Of a DNA stretch of 64,000 nucleotides, positions 11,367-19,296 are shown piece by piece (position 1 is the first letter of the stretch; every line of letters begins with the position of its first letter). A model generated the notes under the pieces. That model searched no databases and was not told where the DNA came from. It was given only the letters and a program-made list of their open reading frames with translations. Source of the DNA: Amycolatopsis sp. WAC 01376 (GTDB lineage: Bacteria; Actinomycetota; Actinomycetes; Mycobacteriales; Pseudonocardiaceae); contig NZ_QHKL01000006.1 in assembly GCF_003947415.1 (NCBI RefSeq), positions 726,698 to 790,697 on the forward strand, read 5' to 3'. Position numbers and translations under genes: made by a program.

Positions 11367-11937
11367 CGCCTGCCGTGTGCACGGCGCGCTGGACGTGGGA
11401 ACAGAGCAGGTCGAAGTACATCTTCTGGAACGGCAGGTCCGTGCTGTTCTTCGCGGACCAGCTTTCCCACAGGCCACCACGCCGCAGATAGCGTGACGTG
11501 TACGCGGTCGTGAGGTCGGCGTCGACGTTGTGCAGGGCCGCGAGCGCCCACTCCTGGTCGTAACGCAGGTCCGGCCTGGCGAGGTAATGGTCCAGATAGG
11601 ACACGAGGATCTCGGCGTCGGCGATGGTCCCGAACCTCGCCAGCGCGAAGCAGTAGCCCTGCCCGGCGAACACCAAACCGCTTTCCAGGAACAGTTCCCG
11701 GATGCGCCCGCGCCACGCGGTGCGGCGGTCGACGCCGATGAGCCACGCCGCGGTGATCCGTGGCCGCCAGTCCGCCTCGAACAGCTCTTCGAGTTCGTCG
11801 TCGGTGATCCGCGCGGCGTCCTCGACGAGGTCGCGCAGGAATATCTCGCGTTCGGGTCCGCTCATCATCCCGGCGAAGTTGCCGTGCAGCAGCTTCGAGT
11901 ACCGCGTGAGCACGTAGCGGTCGATGGCGTCCGGCAT
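11356..11937 (-). CDS. Conserved hypothetical protein (DUF6000-like)
   Basis: A 193-residue soluble protein without recognised catalytic motifs. The opening 'IDRYVLTRYSKLLHGNFAGMM' and the central 'RRTAWRGRIRELFLESGLVF' and 'YLDHYLARPDLRYDQEWAL' look like an actinobacterial family that I recall as DUF6000. The helix-pair content suggests an alpha-helical, HEAT-like body. No signal peptide is seen. It is monocistronic and converges on the HxlR gene; a strong hairpin lies just upstream of it. Confidence 0.6.
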   Translation of the reverse strand: MPDAIDRYVLTRYSKLLHGNFAGMMSGPEREIFLRDLVEDAARITDDELEELFEADWRPRITAAWLIGVDRRTAWRGRIRELFLESGLVFAGQGYCFALARFGTIADAEILVSYLDHYLARPDLRYDQEWALAALHNVDADLTTAYTSRYLRRGGLWESWSAKNSTDLPFQKMYFDLLCSHVQRAVHTAGVRR

Positions 11938-11952
11938 GCGTTCAGTTTGCCG

Positions 11953-12006
11953 GAACGAAGAAACCGCGGTGCGAGGACGGGGGACCCTCGCACCGCGGTT
12001 TCGTTC
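11953..12006. terminator. Hairpin terminator downstream of dctA
   Basis: GAAACCGCGGTGCGAGG is followed, after nine bases, by its exact reverse complement, and both arms are flanked by GAAC/GTTC extensions. It lies between the start of the minus-strand gene at 11937 and the end of dctA at 12017, so it should stop dctA transcription before it reads into the next gene. Confidence 0.8.
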
Positions 12007-12016
12007 TTGCCGTGCG

Positions 12017-13381
12017 CTACACGCGCGCCACGGCTTTCTCCCTGTCTCCGTCGCTGTCCTCGTGGGGATCCGAGACGTGATCGTCGATCAGGGTGGCTTC
12101 GTCGAACGGTGCCTGCCCGCTGAAGACCTGGTTGGCGCGTTCGCGGTCGAACTCCTTGGTCCAGGTTCCGACCAGAACGGTCGCGACGGCGTTGCCCGCG
12201 AAGTTGGTCAGCGCGCGAGCCTCGGACATGAACCGGTCGATGCCGAGGATGAAGCCGACGCCGTCGACCAGTTCCGGCCGGTGCGACTGGAGCCCGCCGG
12301 CGAGGGTGGCGATCCCGGCGCCACTGACGCCCGCGGCGCCCTTCGACGCGATGATCATGAACAGCAGCAGGGAGATCTGCTCGCCGAGCGACAGCGGCTG
12401 GTCCTGCGCGGTCGCGATGAACAGCGTCGCCATGGTCAGGTAGATGGCCGTGCCGTCGAGGTTGAACGAGTACCCGGTGGGCACGGTGATGCCGACGACG
12501 GGCTTGGAGACCCCGAGGTGCTCCATCTTCGCGATCAGGCGCGGCAGGGCCGACTCGGACGACGAGGTCGACAGGATCAGCAGGAATTCACGGCCGAGAT
12601 AGCGGAGCAGGGTGAAGATGTTGATTCGCGCGCCGAGCCACAGCACCGAACCGAGCACGCCGAACACGAACACCAGGCAGGTCAGGTAGAAGCCGATCAT
12701 GATGACGGCGAGGCTGCGCAGCGCGCCCCAGCCGGTCTCTCCGACCACGGCGGCGATCGCGCCGAACGCGCCGACCGGGGCGGCCCACATGATCATCGCC
12801 AGGATCCGGAACACGAGCCGCTGGATGTGCTCGATGCCGCGGCGGATCGGCTCACCCTTCGTGCCCAGTTTCTGCACGGCGAACCCGGCGAGCAGGGCGA
12901 CCAGCAGCGTCTGCAGCACCTGGCCTTCGGTGAACGCGGAACCGAAGCTGGTCGGGATGATGCCGAGCAGGAAGTCGACGGAGCCTTCGCCGCCCTCGGC
13001 CTGCGTGTGCGCTTTCGCGGCGGCGGCCGGGTCGAGATGCAGGCCCTCGCCCGGGTGCAGGAGGTTGCCGACGACGAGGCCGATCGCGAGCGCGAACGTC
13101 GACATCATCAGGAAGTAGCCGAGCGACAGCAACCCGACCTTGCCGACCTTCGCGGCCTTCGCCACCGATCCGATGCCGAGCACGATGGTGCAGAAGATGA
13201 TGGGGGAGATCATCATCTTGATCAGGTTGACGAAACCGGTGCCGAGAGGCTTGAGTTCCTTGGCCAGATCCGGCGCGGCGAACCCGACGATGACGCCGAG
13301 GACGACCGCCGCGATCACGGCCAGGTACAGGTAGTGCATCTTGTCTCGGCGACGCGGCGCCGCTTCGGGCGTTGTAGGCAC
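12017..13381 (-). CDS. dctA: C4-dicarboxylate/H+ symporter (DAACS family)
   Basis: A 454-residue sodium- or proton-coupled dicarboxylate symporter. The opening 'MHYLYLAVIAAVVLGVIVGF' and the motifs 'STSSSESALPRLIAKME', 'VVGITVPTGYSFNLDGTAIY' and 'IASKGAAGVSGAGIATLAG' match DctA and the glutamate symporters. It takes up succinate, fumarate, malate or related acids. The start has GGAGGCAAAG directly before GTG. The divergent two-component pair at 13545-15826 is of the CitA/DcuS-CitB/DcuR type, which usually senses dicarboxylates or citrate and activates such transporters. Gene order therefore supports DctA over GltP. Confidence 0.92.
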   Translation of the reverse strand: MPTTPEAAPRRRDKMHYLYLAVIAAVVLGVIVGFAAPDLAKELKPLGTGFVNLIKMMISPIIFCTIVLGIGSVAKAAKVGKVGLLSLGYFLMMSTFALAIGLVVGNLLHPGEGLHLDPAAAAKAHTQAEGGEGSVDFLLGIIPTSFGSAFTEGQVLQTLLVALLAGFAVQKLGTKGEPIRRGIEHIQRLVFRILAMIMWAAPVGAFGAIAAVVGETGWGALRSLAVIMIGFYLTCLVFVFGVLGSVLWLGARINIFTLLRYLGREFLLILSTSSSESALPRLIAKMEHLGVSKPVVGITVPTGYSFNLDGTAIYLTMATLFIATAQDQPLSLGEQISLLLFMIIASKGAAGVSGAGIATLAGGLQSHRPELVDGVGFILGIDRFMSEARALTNFAGNAVATVLVGTWTKEFDRERANQVFSGQAPFDEATLIDDHVSDPHEDSDGDREKAVARV

Positions 13382-13544
13382 CTTTGCCTCCAGCTCAGGG
13401 GGTGTTCGTGGGATTGCCGGTCACTATCACCCGGGCAGGTGAGCTGGGTCACGGTTGTGTTCATTGAGTTCGCGCGGATGGTTTCCGGGGAATTCCGGCC
13501 GGGCGCGCTGGGCGACGCCGGTGGCGGTGTGCTGGTATGAGCGG

Positions 13545-15161
13545 GTGCCCTCGACGACGCGGAACCGGACCAGACGCGGCAGTCTCGCCCGCCAGCTGCT
13601 GATTCTCCAGCTCGTCGTGCTCTTCGTCCTCGTCGCGGCGGGGCTGACCTTCGCCTATCTCGATTCCGTCCGTGCCACCGAACACCGGGCGGAAGACAAG
13701 GTGATCGCGGTCGCCGAAGCGGTCGCGGACGCGCCAGGGGTACTGGCCGCATTGTCCACATCGGATCCCACTTCGACGTTGCAGCCGTTCGCGCAGAGTG
13801 TCCGCGCGGATACGGACGTGGATTTCGTGACCATCATGGACAAGAACGGAATCCGCTACACGCACCCGAATCCGGAGCTGATCGGCAAGCCGTTCATCGG
13901 GAACATCGGCGAGGCGCAACGCGGCGCGCGGGTCCTGGAGACCTACGCCGGTTCACTGGGCCCGTCCGAACGCGTCGTGGTGCCGGTGCATGGCGCCGCC
14001 GGGCAGGTCGTCGCGCTGGTGTCGGTCGGCATCACCGTCGAAGCGATCGACGCTGAACTGCGGGAACGGCTGTGGCCGCTGATCGGGGTCGCGGTGGCGG
14101 TGCTGGTGGTCGGCGGGATCGGCAGTTATCTGGTCAGCGCCCGGCTCCGGCGGCAGACCAGGGGGATCGCGCCCGAGGAACTGAGCAACCTGTTCGAGTA
14201 CCACGAAGCCGTCCTGCATTCCGTGCGCGAGGGCCTGCTGCTCGTCGGCGGCGACGGGCGAGTGGTGCTGTGCAACGACGGCGCCCGCGCGCTGCTGGGG
14301 GTCGACGACGACCCGGTCGGCCGGGAACTGTCCTCATTGGACGTTCCTGAGGACCTCGTCGAAGCGTTCACCTCGGGGGAGGAGCGCACCGACGAACTCC
14401 ACCTGACCGAGGCCAGGGTGCTGGTCGTCAGCACGGCGCCGGTGCGGGCGCGGGGGAAGGCGATGGGCACCGTCGTGATCCTGCGCGATCACACGGAACT
14501 CCAGGCGCTGACCGGGGAACTGACCACGGTGCGCGGGCTGGCCGAGGCGCTGCGGTCGCAGGCGCACGAGGCGGCGAACCGGCTCCACACCGTCGTTTCG
14601 CTGGTCGAGATCGGCCGCCCCGAACAGGCCGTCGAATTCGCCACCGAGGAGCTCGCGCTGGCGCAGGAACTCACCGACCGCGTGGTCGGCGCGGTCGCCG
14701 AACCGGTGCTCGCGGCGTTGCTGCTCGGCAAGGCGGCGGAGGCGAGCGAGCGTGGCGTCGAGTTCACGATCACGCCCGACACGGTCATGGAGGACTCGGA
14801 CACCGGCGTCCCGCCGCGAGATCTGGTGACCATCCTCGGGAACCTGATCGACAACGGGATCGACGCCGCGGTGGGGAACGCCGGCGACGGCGGACGGCCC
14901 GGGGTCGAGGTCACCGTGCGCTCCGACCCCGGCGAACTGCTGCTGCGGGTCGCCGACACCGGCCCGGGTGTGGACGACGTCGAGGACGTCTTCCGGCGCG
15001 GCTGGTCGACCAAACCGGAGGACGGGCACGGGCTCGGCTTGGCACTGGTGGGTCAGGCGGTGCGGCGGCACAGTGGGACGATCGACGTCGGCCGCGAAGA
15101 GGGCGCGGTGTTCACTGTGCGCTTGCCACTGAAAGCACCGCCGAAGGAGCCGACACGATGA
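13545..15161 (+). CDS. Sensor histidine kinase, CitA/DcuS family
   Basis: A 538-residue membrane sensor kinase. The first transmembrane helix is 'LLILQLVVLFVLVAAGLTFAY', then comes a periplasmic PAS-like (PDC) domain with 'IMDKNGIRYTHPNPELIGKPF', a second helix 'LIGVAVAVLVVGGIGSYLV', a cytoplasmic PAS domain, the dimerisation/His region 'EALRSQAHEAANRLHTVVSL' (His in 'QAHEAANRLH'), and the ATPase boxes 'NLIDNGIDAA', 'DTGPGVDD' and 'GHGLGLALV'. The GTG at 13545 is preferred over a longer frame because it leads into the basic, membrane-entry sequence. The PDC domain predicts sensing of a small acid, consistent with the divergent dctA gene. It is coupled by ATGA to the response regulator. Confidence 0.93.
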   Translation: MPSTTRNRTRRGSLARQLLILQLVVLFVLVAAGLTFAYLDSVRATEHRAEDKVIAVAEAVADAPGVLAALSTSDPTSTLQPFAQSVRADTDVDFVTIMDKNGIRYTHPNPELIGKPFIGNIGEAQRGARVLETYAGSLGPSERVVVPVHGAAGQVVALVSVGITVEAIDAELRERLWPLIGVAVAVLVVGGIGSYLVSARLRRQTRGIAPEELSNLFEYHEAVLHSVREGLLLVGGDGRVVLCNDGARALLGVDDDPVGRELSSLDVPEDLVEAFTSGEERTDELHLTEARVLVVSTAPVRARGKAMGTVVILRDHTELQALTGELTTVRGLAEALRSQAHEAANRLHTVVSLVEIGRPEQAVEFATEELALAQELTDRVVGAVAEPVLAALLLGKAAEASERGVEFTITPDTVMEDSDTGVPPRDLVTILGNLIDNGIDAAVGNAGDGGRPGVEVTVRSDPGELLLRVADTGPGVDDVEDVFRRGWSTKPEDGHGLGLALVGQAVRRHSGTIDVGREEGAVFTVRLPLKAPPKEPTR

Positions 15162-15826
15162 TCAAGGTGCTGGTCGTCGAGGACGAACCGGTGGCCGCGG
15201 ACGCGCATCGGGTGTACGTCGAGCGGATGCCCGGTTTCACCGTGTCCGGTGTCGTCCATTCCGGCGGCGACGCGTTGCGGTTCTGCGAACGCGAACCGGT
15301 CGACCTGGTACTGCTGGACTTCTACCTGCCGGATACGCACGGGCTCGCGGTCTGCCGGTCGCTGCGCGCGGCCGGTCTCCCGATCGACGTCATCGCCGTG
15401 ACCTCGGCGCGGGACTTGGCGCTGGTCAAGGCCGCCGTGTCGGTCGGCGTGGTGCAGTACTTGCTGAAGCCGTTCACTTTCGCCTCGCTGCGGGAAAAAC
15501 TGGAGCGCTACGCCGAGTTCCACGGCGCTTCGGGCGAGGTCACCGGCCAGGCCGAGATCGACCGCGCGCTCGGCACCCTGCGCACCACCGAGCGGCAGGC
15601 GCTGCCGAAGGGGATGAGCTCGCAGACCCTGGAGGCGATCACCGAGGTCCTCGCCTCGGCCGCGGACGGCCTCTCCGCCGGGGCGGCCGCGACCGCGATC
15701 GGCGCCTCCCGCGTCACCGCGCGCCGCTACCTCGAGTACCTCGCCGACAACGGCCTCGCTCAGCGCGAGCCCCGCTACGGCCAGGTCGGCCGCCCCGAGG
15801 TCTGGTACAAACCGAAAACCGTATAA
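15158..15826 (+). CDS. Response regulator, CitB/DcuR family
   Basis: A 222-residue response regulator. The receiver domain shows the acidic pair in VVEDEPVAAD, the phospho-acceptor Asp in 'DLVLLDFYLPD', a Thr-Ser in 'IAVTSARD' and the conserved Lys in 'YLLKPFTF'. The C-terminal half has the helix-turn-helix 'GLSAGAAATAIGASRVTARRYLEY' typical of the CitB group. It starts inside the kinase stop (ATGA overlap). With its kinase it probably activates the divergent dctA promoter in response to external dicarboxylates. Confidence 0.93.
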   Translation: MIKVLVVEDEPVAADAHRVYVERMPGFTVSGVVHSGGDALRFCEREPVDLVLLDFYLPDTHGLAVCRSLRAAGLPIDVIAVTSARDLALVKAAVSVGVVQYLLKPFTFASLREKLERYAEFHGASGEVTGQAEIDRALGTLRTTERQALPKGMSSQTLEAITEVLASAADGLSAGAAATAIGASRVTARRYLEYLADNGLAQREPRYGQVGRPEVWYKPKTV

Positions 15827-15862
15827 CGGCCTATACGTCGGCTCGACGGCTACCTTGGCACC

Positions 15863-16228
15863 GTGAAGATCGGCGAGCTCGCACGGAAGACCGGGGTCAG
15901 CGTCCGGTCGCTGCGCTATTACGAGGAAGAGGGCTTGCTCAGCCCGGGCCGGGAAGGCAACGGCTACCGCGATTTCTGCGAAGGCTCGGTCGAGGCGGTC
16001 CTGCAGATCCGCGGGATGCTCGACGCGGGCCTGCCGGTCAGGCTGATCCGCGAAGTCCTCCCGTACCTCGACGGGCCAGGGGAAGTCCGGCCGAAGGAGC
16101 CCTGCGAGTACATGATCGGCGAGGTCGCGCGGCAGCGGGAAGTGCTCGATCGCCGGATCGCGCTCATGACCCGCAACCGCGACGCCCTCGACGCGTACCT
16201 CCACGACTTGACCCTCACGCAAATGTGA
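15863..16228 (+). CDS. MerR-family transcriptional regulator
   Basis: A 121-residue MerR regulator from a GTG start. The N-terminal winged helix 'MKIGELARKTGVSVRSLRYYEEEGLL' is diagnostic, followed by 'YRDFCEGSVEAVLQIRGMLDAGL' and a coiled coil 'EVARQREVLDRRIALMTRNRDAL'. The C-terminal part is short, and only one cysteine (in 'KEPCEYM') is near the effector region, so metal sensing is not supported; a small organic or redox signal is more likely. Its gene ends 18 bases before a quinone-oxidoreductase gene whose promoter has a 19-base spacer, the arrangement MerR proteins distort. A CGTATA...TATACG dyad at 15820-15837 lies upstream of merR itself. Confidence 0.93.
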   Translation: MKIGELARKTGVSVRSLRYYEEEGLLSPGREGNGYRDFCEGSVEAVLQIRGMLDAGLPVRLIREVLPYLDGPGEVRPKEPCEYMIGEVARQREVLDRRIALMTRNRDALDAYLHDLTLTQM

Positions 16229-16238
16229 GGGTTTTAGC
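16208..16238 (+). promoter_or_regulatory. MerR-type promoter with 19-base spacer and dyad
   Basis: TTGACC at 16208-16213 and TTTAGC at 16233-16238 are 19 bases apart. The spacer region carries the dyad CCCTCAC-GCAAAT-GTGAGGG (16212-16231). A start point about seven bases past the -10 falls on the ATG at 16247, predicting a leaderless message. The same hairpin followed by TTTT could instead act as a weak terminator of merR. Confidence 0.6.
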
Positions 16239-16246
16239 GTGCGGAC

Positions 16247-17197
16247 ATGACTTCGATGCGCGCGCTGCGGCAGAACTCCCTGAATGGTCCCGAAGATCTT
16301 CACTTGATCACCGACGCACCGGTTCCGGTGCCGGGGCCAGGTGAGCTCCTGCTGAAGGTCACCGCCGCGGGGGTCAACTTCGCTGACGTCATGCAGACGC
16401 GGGGCACGTACGAAAACGGTCCGGAAGCCCCGTACGTCGCCGGGTTCGAGGCTGCCGGGGTGGTCGTCGCCGTGGGGGAGGGGGTGACCGCGCCCGCCAT
16501 CGGCGATCACGTCGTCGGGACCGGTGGCGGGGCCTTCGCCGAATACATGGTCATGTCCGCGGCCGGCGCGGTCCCGGTGCCCGAGGGCTGGTCGGACGAC
16601 CAGGCGATCGGGCTGATCCTGAACTGGGTCACGGCGCTCGCCGCGCTCAAGCCGCTGGGCAGGCTGGCCGCCGGTGAGACCGTGCTGGTGCAGGCGGCGG
16701 CAGGCGGGGTCGGCCAGGCCGCGGTCCGGCTGGCCAAGCACTACGGGGCGACCGTCATCGGCGCCGCGTCGCCCGACAAGCACGATTCGGTGCGGGCGCT
16801 GGGCGCCGACCGTGTGGTCGGTTACGGCGAGGAGGCGGGGGAGGTGGACCTCGTGCTCGAATCGGTCGGCGGGGCCACGTTCGAGGCCGGCCTCGCCGCC
16901 GCCAAGCGGGTCACCGGACGCGTCGTGGTCTACGGCGTCGCCGGAGGCGAGGTCGCGATCACGAACCGGGACTTGAACTTCCGGCATCAGATCCACGTGA
17001 TCGGACTGCACCTCGGCGTTCTGATCGAACATGCGCCCGCGATCTTCGCGGAGTTGATGGACGAACTGCGCGCCCTCATCACCGCCGGTGTCTGCGTGCC
17101 GGGAAATCCGGCGGTGTACGACCTCGCGGACGGGCCGAAGGCGCTCGCGGATCTCGAAGCGCGGGCGACTTCGGGCAAGCTCGCGCTGCGGCCATGA
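16247..17197 (+). CDS. Zinc-independent quinone oxidoreductase (MDR family)
   Basis: A 316-residue NADPH-dependent medium-chain dehydrogenase/reductase of the quinone reductase branch. The opening 'GVNFADVMQTRGTY' and 'YVAGFEAAGVV' and the cofactor block 'GETVLVQAAAGGVGQAAVRLAKHYGATV' (AAxxGVG dinucleotide motif) are clear; zinc-ligand cysteines of alcohol dehydrogenases are absent. It should reduce quinones or enal-type electrophiles. It directly follows a MerR gene, and the promoter between them fits MerR activation, so the pair probably forms a detoxification response. There is no convincing ribosome site before the ATG, in keeping with a leaderless start. Confidence 0.92.
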   Translation: MTSMRALRQNSLNGPEDLHLITDAPVPVPGPGELLLKVTAAGVNFADVMQTRGTYENGPEAPYVAGFEAAGVVVAVGEGVTAPAIGDHVVGTGGGAFAEYMVMSAAGAVPVPEGWSDDQAIGLILNWVTALAALKPLGRLAAGETVLVQAAAGGVGQAAVRLAKHYGATVIGAASPDKHDSVRALGADRVVGYGEEAGEVDLVLESVGGATFEAGLAAAKRVTGRVVVYGVAGGEVAITNRDLNFRHQIHVIGLHLGVLIEHAPAIFAELMDELRALITAGVCVPGNPAVYDLADGPKALADLEARATSGKLALRP

Positions 17198-17359
17198 ACG
17201 AGGCTGACCGGGCATAGTCGTATGCGAACACGTGCATGTCAATAGGGCGAAAGTGTTGGTAAATCACCAGCTGTCAGAAGCGACGAAAGTCGGTGCCGGG
17301 TCTCGGCCGGGGCTCCTAAATTCACGAACCATTCCGTTGTCCTCACAAGGAGTGGGTCC

Positions 17360-17908
17360 ATGGCAAGGAAGTTCTTCGTCTCCGCGTCCGTGAGCTTGGC
17401 GCTGCTGGCCGTCCCGGTCACCGCGGGCCAGGCCACGGCGGCGGTCCAGCCTGCTCAGCAGACCGTTGCGGCCACCACGGTCTACTACGACGCTTCGGGG
17501 GCGCCCAGCTTCCGCGCCGCCATCCAGGCGGGCGTGGCGAACTGGAACAACTCGGTGTCCAACGTGAAGCTGCAGGAGAGCTCGTCGGGCGCCACCCTGC
17601 GCTACACCGAAGGCAACGACCCCTCGGGTTCGTACGCCGAGACCGACGGCCACGGCCGCGGCACCATCTTCATCGACTACACGCAGGCGCGGGAGTACGA
17701 CCAGACGCGGATCGCCGCGCACGAGACCGGCCACGCGCTGGGCCTGCCGGACAACTACCAGGGCCCGTGCTCCGAACTGATGTCCGGCGGCGGCCCCGGC
17801 CCGTCCTGCACCAACGCGTCGCCGAACGCCCAGGAGGTCTCGCGGGTGAACTCGCTGTGGGCCAACGGGCTCGTCGCGGCGGGCGCCATGCAGCGCATCT
17901 ACAACTGA
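17360..17908 (+). CDS. Secreted snapalysin-type zinc metalloprotease (M7)
   Basis: A 182-residue secreted protease. The signal peptide is MARKFFVSASVSLALLAVPV up to about residue 27 (TAGQATA). The mature part contains HETGHALGLPD, with His121, Glu122, His125 and the Asp131 zinc ligand characteristic of snapalysin rather than the third His of other metzincins. Two cysteine pairs near the end (CSEL...CTN) may form a disulfide. It degrades extracellular protein, as the Streptomyces small neutral proteases do. The upstream 160 bases are free of other genes and hold the promoter; CACAAGGAG lies before the ATG. A perfect palindrome follows it. Confidence 0.93.
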   Translation: MARKFFVSASVSLALLAVPVTAGQATAAVQPAQQTVAATTVYYDASGAPSFRAAIQAGVANWNNSVSNVKLQESSSGATLRYTEGNDPSGSYAETDGHGRGTIFIDYTQAREYDQTRIAAHETGHALGLPDNYQGPCSELMSGGGPGPSCTNASPNAQEVSRVNSLWANGLVAAGAMQRIYN

Positions 17909-17920
17909 CGCCTCGGGATT

Positions 17921-17971
17921 CCGTGAGGGCCTCCTTCCCTACGCTCAAGGTAGGGAAGGAGGCCCTCACGG
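17921..17971. repeat. Perfect 22-bp-arm palindrome between convergent genes
   Basis: CCGTGAGGGCCTCCTTCCCT plus AC is repeated as an exact reverse complement after a seven-base loop (GCTCAAG). It lies between the snapalysin gene and the convergent beta-helix gene and belongs to the family of GAAGG-CCC-CCTTC-like hairpins found across the window. Bidirectional termination is the likely role. Confidence 0.9.
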
Positions 17972-17975
17972 CGTT

Positions 17976-19229
17976 CTAGCCCTGGAACTCGTAAGCGCCC
18001 GCGTCGACCCGCGCGCCGGCGAAGACCGGGTTGCCGTCGACGTCGCGGTCGTCGTACTTCGTCGTGCCGAGGTCGATCGCCGGGCTTCCCGCCTGAAGGA
18101 TCAGGTTCGTGGCCGAGATGAACTTCGGATCCGCGACCTTGTCCGTCGCGCCGGCGGTGAACTGCCGGAGCCCGCCGAAGTACACGTTGTGGTCGGTCGC
18201 GGTGAAGGTCGCGTCCGCGTAGCCGACCTTGTACGCCGCCTGGACGATGTTCTGCGTCATCGTCAGCATCTGGTTCGTGCAGCCGCCGTAGCAGACGAAG
18301 CCTTCCGCCTCGGCGTTCGGGAGCCGGAGCGAGTTGTTGCGGAACACCGTGCCGAGCACCGGCCCGTTGCCGTCCTCGGCGCCGCGCGTGATGATCCCGC
18401 CGCGCGTCTTGGCGCCGAAGACCGCGTTGTACTCGAAGACGTTGCCGGTCGAGACGCCGTCGGGGTCCTTCGCGTCCGTACCGAGTTCGGTGAAGGTCTC
18501 GTTGTCCTCGGAGATGTTGTGGTGGATGACGTTGCGGGAGCCGTAGAAGATCTCGACCGCGGCGCCGTCGAGGCCGCCGAAGTCGTCGGCTTTCGCGATC
18601 GAGCCGCTGATCCGGTTCCAGCCGATGTCGGAGTCGTTGCCCTGGACCAGGACGGCGAACGCGCCGGAGTCGTCGTTGCCGCCAGGGGTCACGACGGTCA
18701 TGTGGTTGTTGTCGACCAGGTCGTTCTGCGTGACCTCGGTGCCGTCGGCCGACGGCGCGATGTACACGCCCGCGCCGGCGCCGGTGATCAGGTTCGACAG
18801 CACCTTGTCGCGGTCGCCGGACACCTTCACCCCGGCCCACGAACAGCGTCCCGCGTCGGCCGCGACGCCGACCTGGAGGTCCTTCACCACGATGTCGTTG
18901 CCGGCGAGGTCGACGCACGCTTCGGTGTTGCCCTTGACGATCGGCCGCGCGCCGGTGCCGTACGCGCCGATCGTGACGCCCGAGCTTTTGACGGTGAGGC
19001 CGCCGGACCAGGCACCGCCGCGACGCAACAGGACGGTGTCGCCCGCGGCGAACGTGGCGGTGGAGACTTTCGCCAGGGACTTCCACGGGGTCTGCTGCGA
19101 GGTGCCGCTCGCGGTGTCGCTGCCGGAGACCTGGTCGACATAGTAGGTCTTCGGGGCGGCTTCGGCCGTCGTGAATCCGGTGCACGCGAGAGCGGCGAGC
19201 ACGCTCACGGAAAGCAGTTTCCAGGACAT
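17976..19229 (-). CDS. Secreted right-handed parallel beta-helix protein
   Basis: A 417-residue secreted protein. The ATG at 19229 gives the signal peptide MSWKLLSVSVLAALACTGFT(TAEA); an in-frame ATG at 19247 and a GTG at 19256 are alternatives. After 'KTYYVDQVSGSDTASGTSQ', the usual opening of polysaccharide-active beta-helix proteins, come many short turns rich in Asn and Gly ('GWNRISGS', 'RNVIHHNIS', 'VFEYNAV', 'VFRNNSL'), and it ends 'DGNPVFAGARVDAGAYEFQG', a typical C-terminal cap. It probably binds or cleaves an extracellular polysaccharide; no catalytic residues can be assigned. It is divergent from the next secreted protein gene. Confidence 0.85.
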   Translation of the reverse strand: MSWKLLSVSVLAALACTGFTTAEAAPKTYYVDQVSGSDTASGTSQQTPWKSLAKVSTATFAAGDTVLLRRGGAWSGGLTVKSSGVTIGAYGTGARPIVKGNTEACVDLAGNDIVVKDLQVGVAADAGRCSWAGVKVSGDRDKVLSNLITGAGAGVYIAPSADGTEVTQNDLVDNNHMTVVTPGGNDDSGAFAVLVQGNDSDIGWNRISGSIAKADDFGGLDGAAVEIFYGSRNVIHHNISEDNETFTELGTDAKDPDGVSTGNVFEYNAVFGAKTRGGIITRGAEDGNGPVLGTVFRNNSLRLPNAEAEGFVCYGGCTNQMLTMTQNIVQAAYKVGYADATFTATDHNVYFGGLRQFTAGATDKVADPKFISATNLILQAGSPAIDLGTTKYDDRDVDGNPVFAGARVDAGAYEFQG

Positions 19230-19296
19230 GCCGCGGACCGTAACCATCCGCCGCACAAGGCTCGTACAAAGACCGCGGTGGCTTTAGCATGATCCG

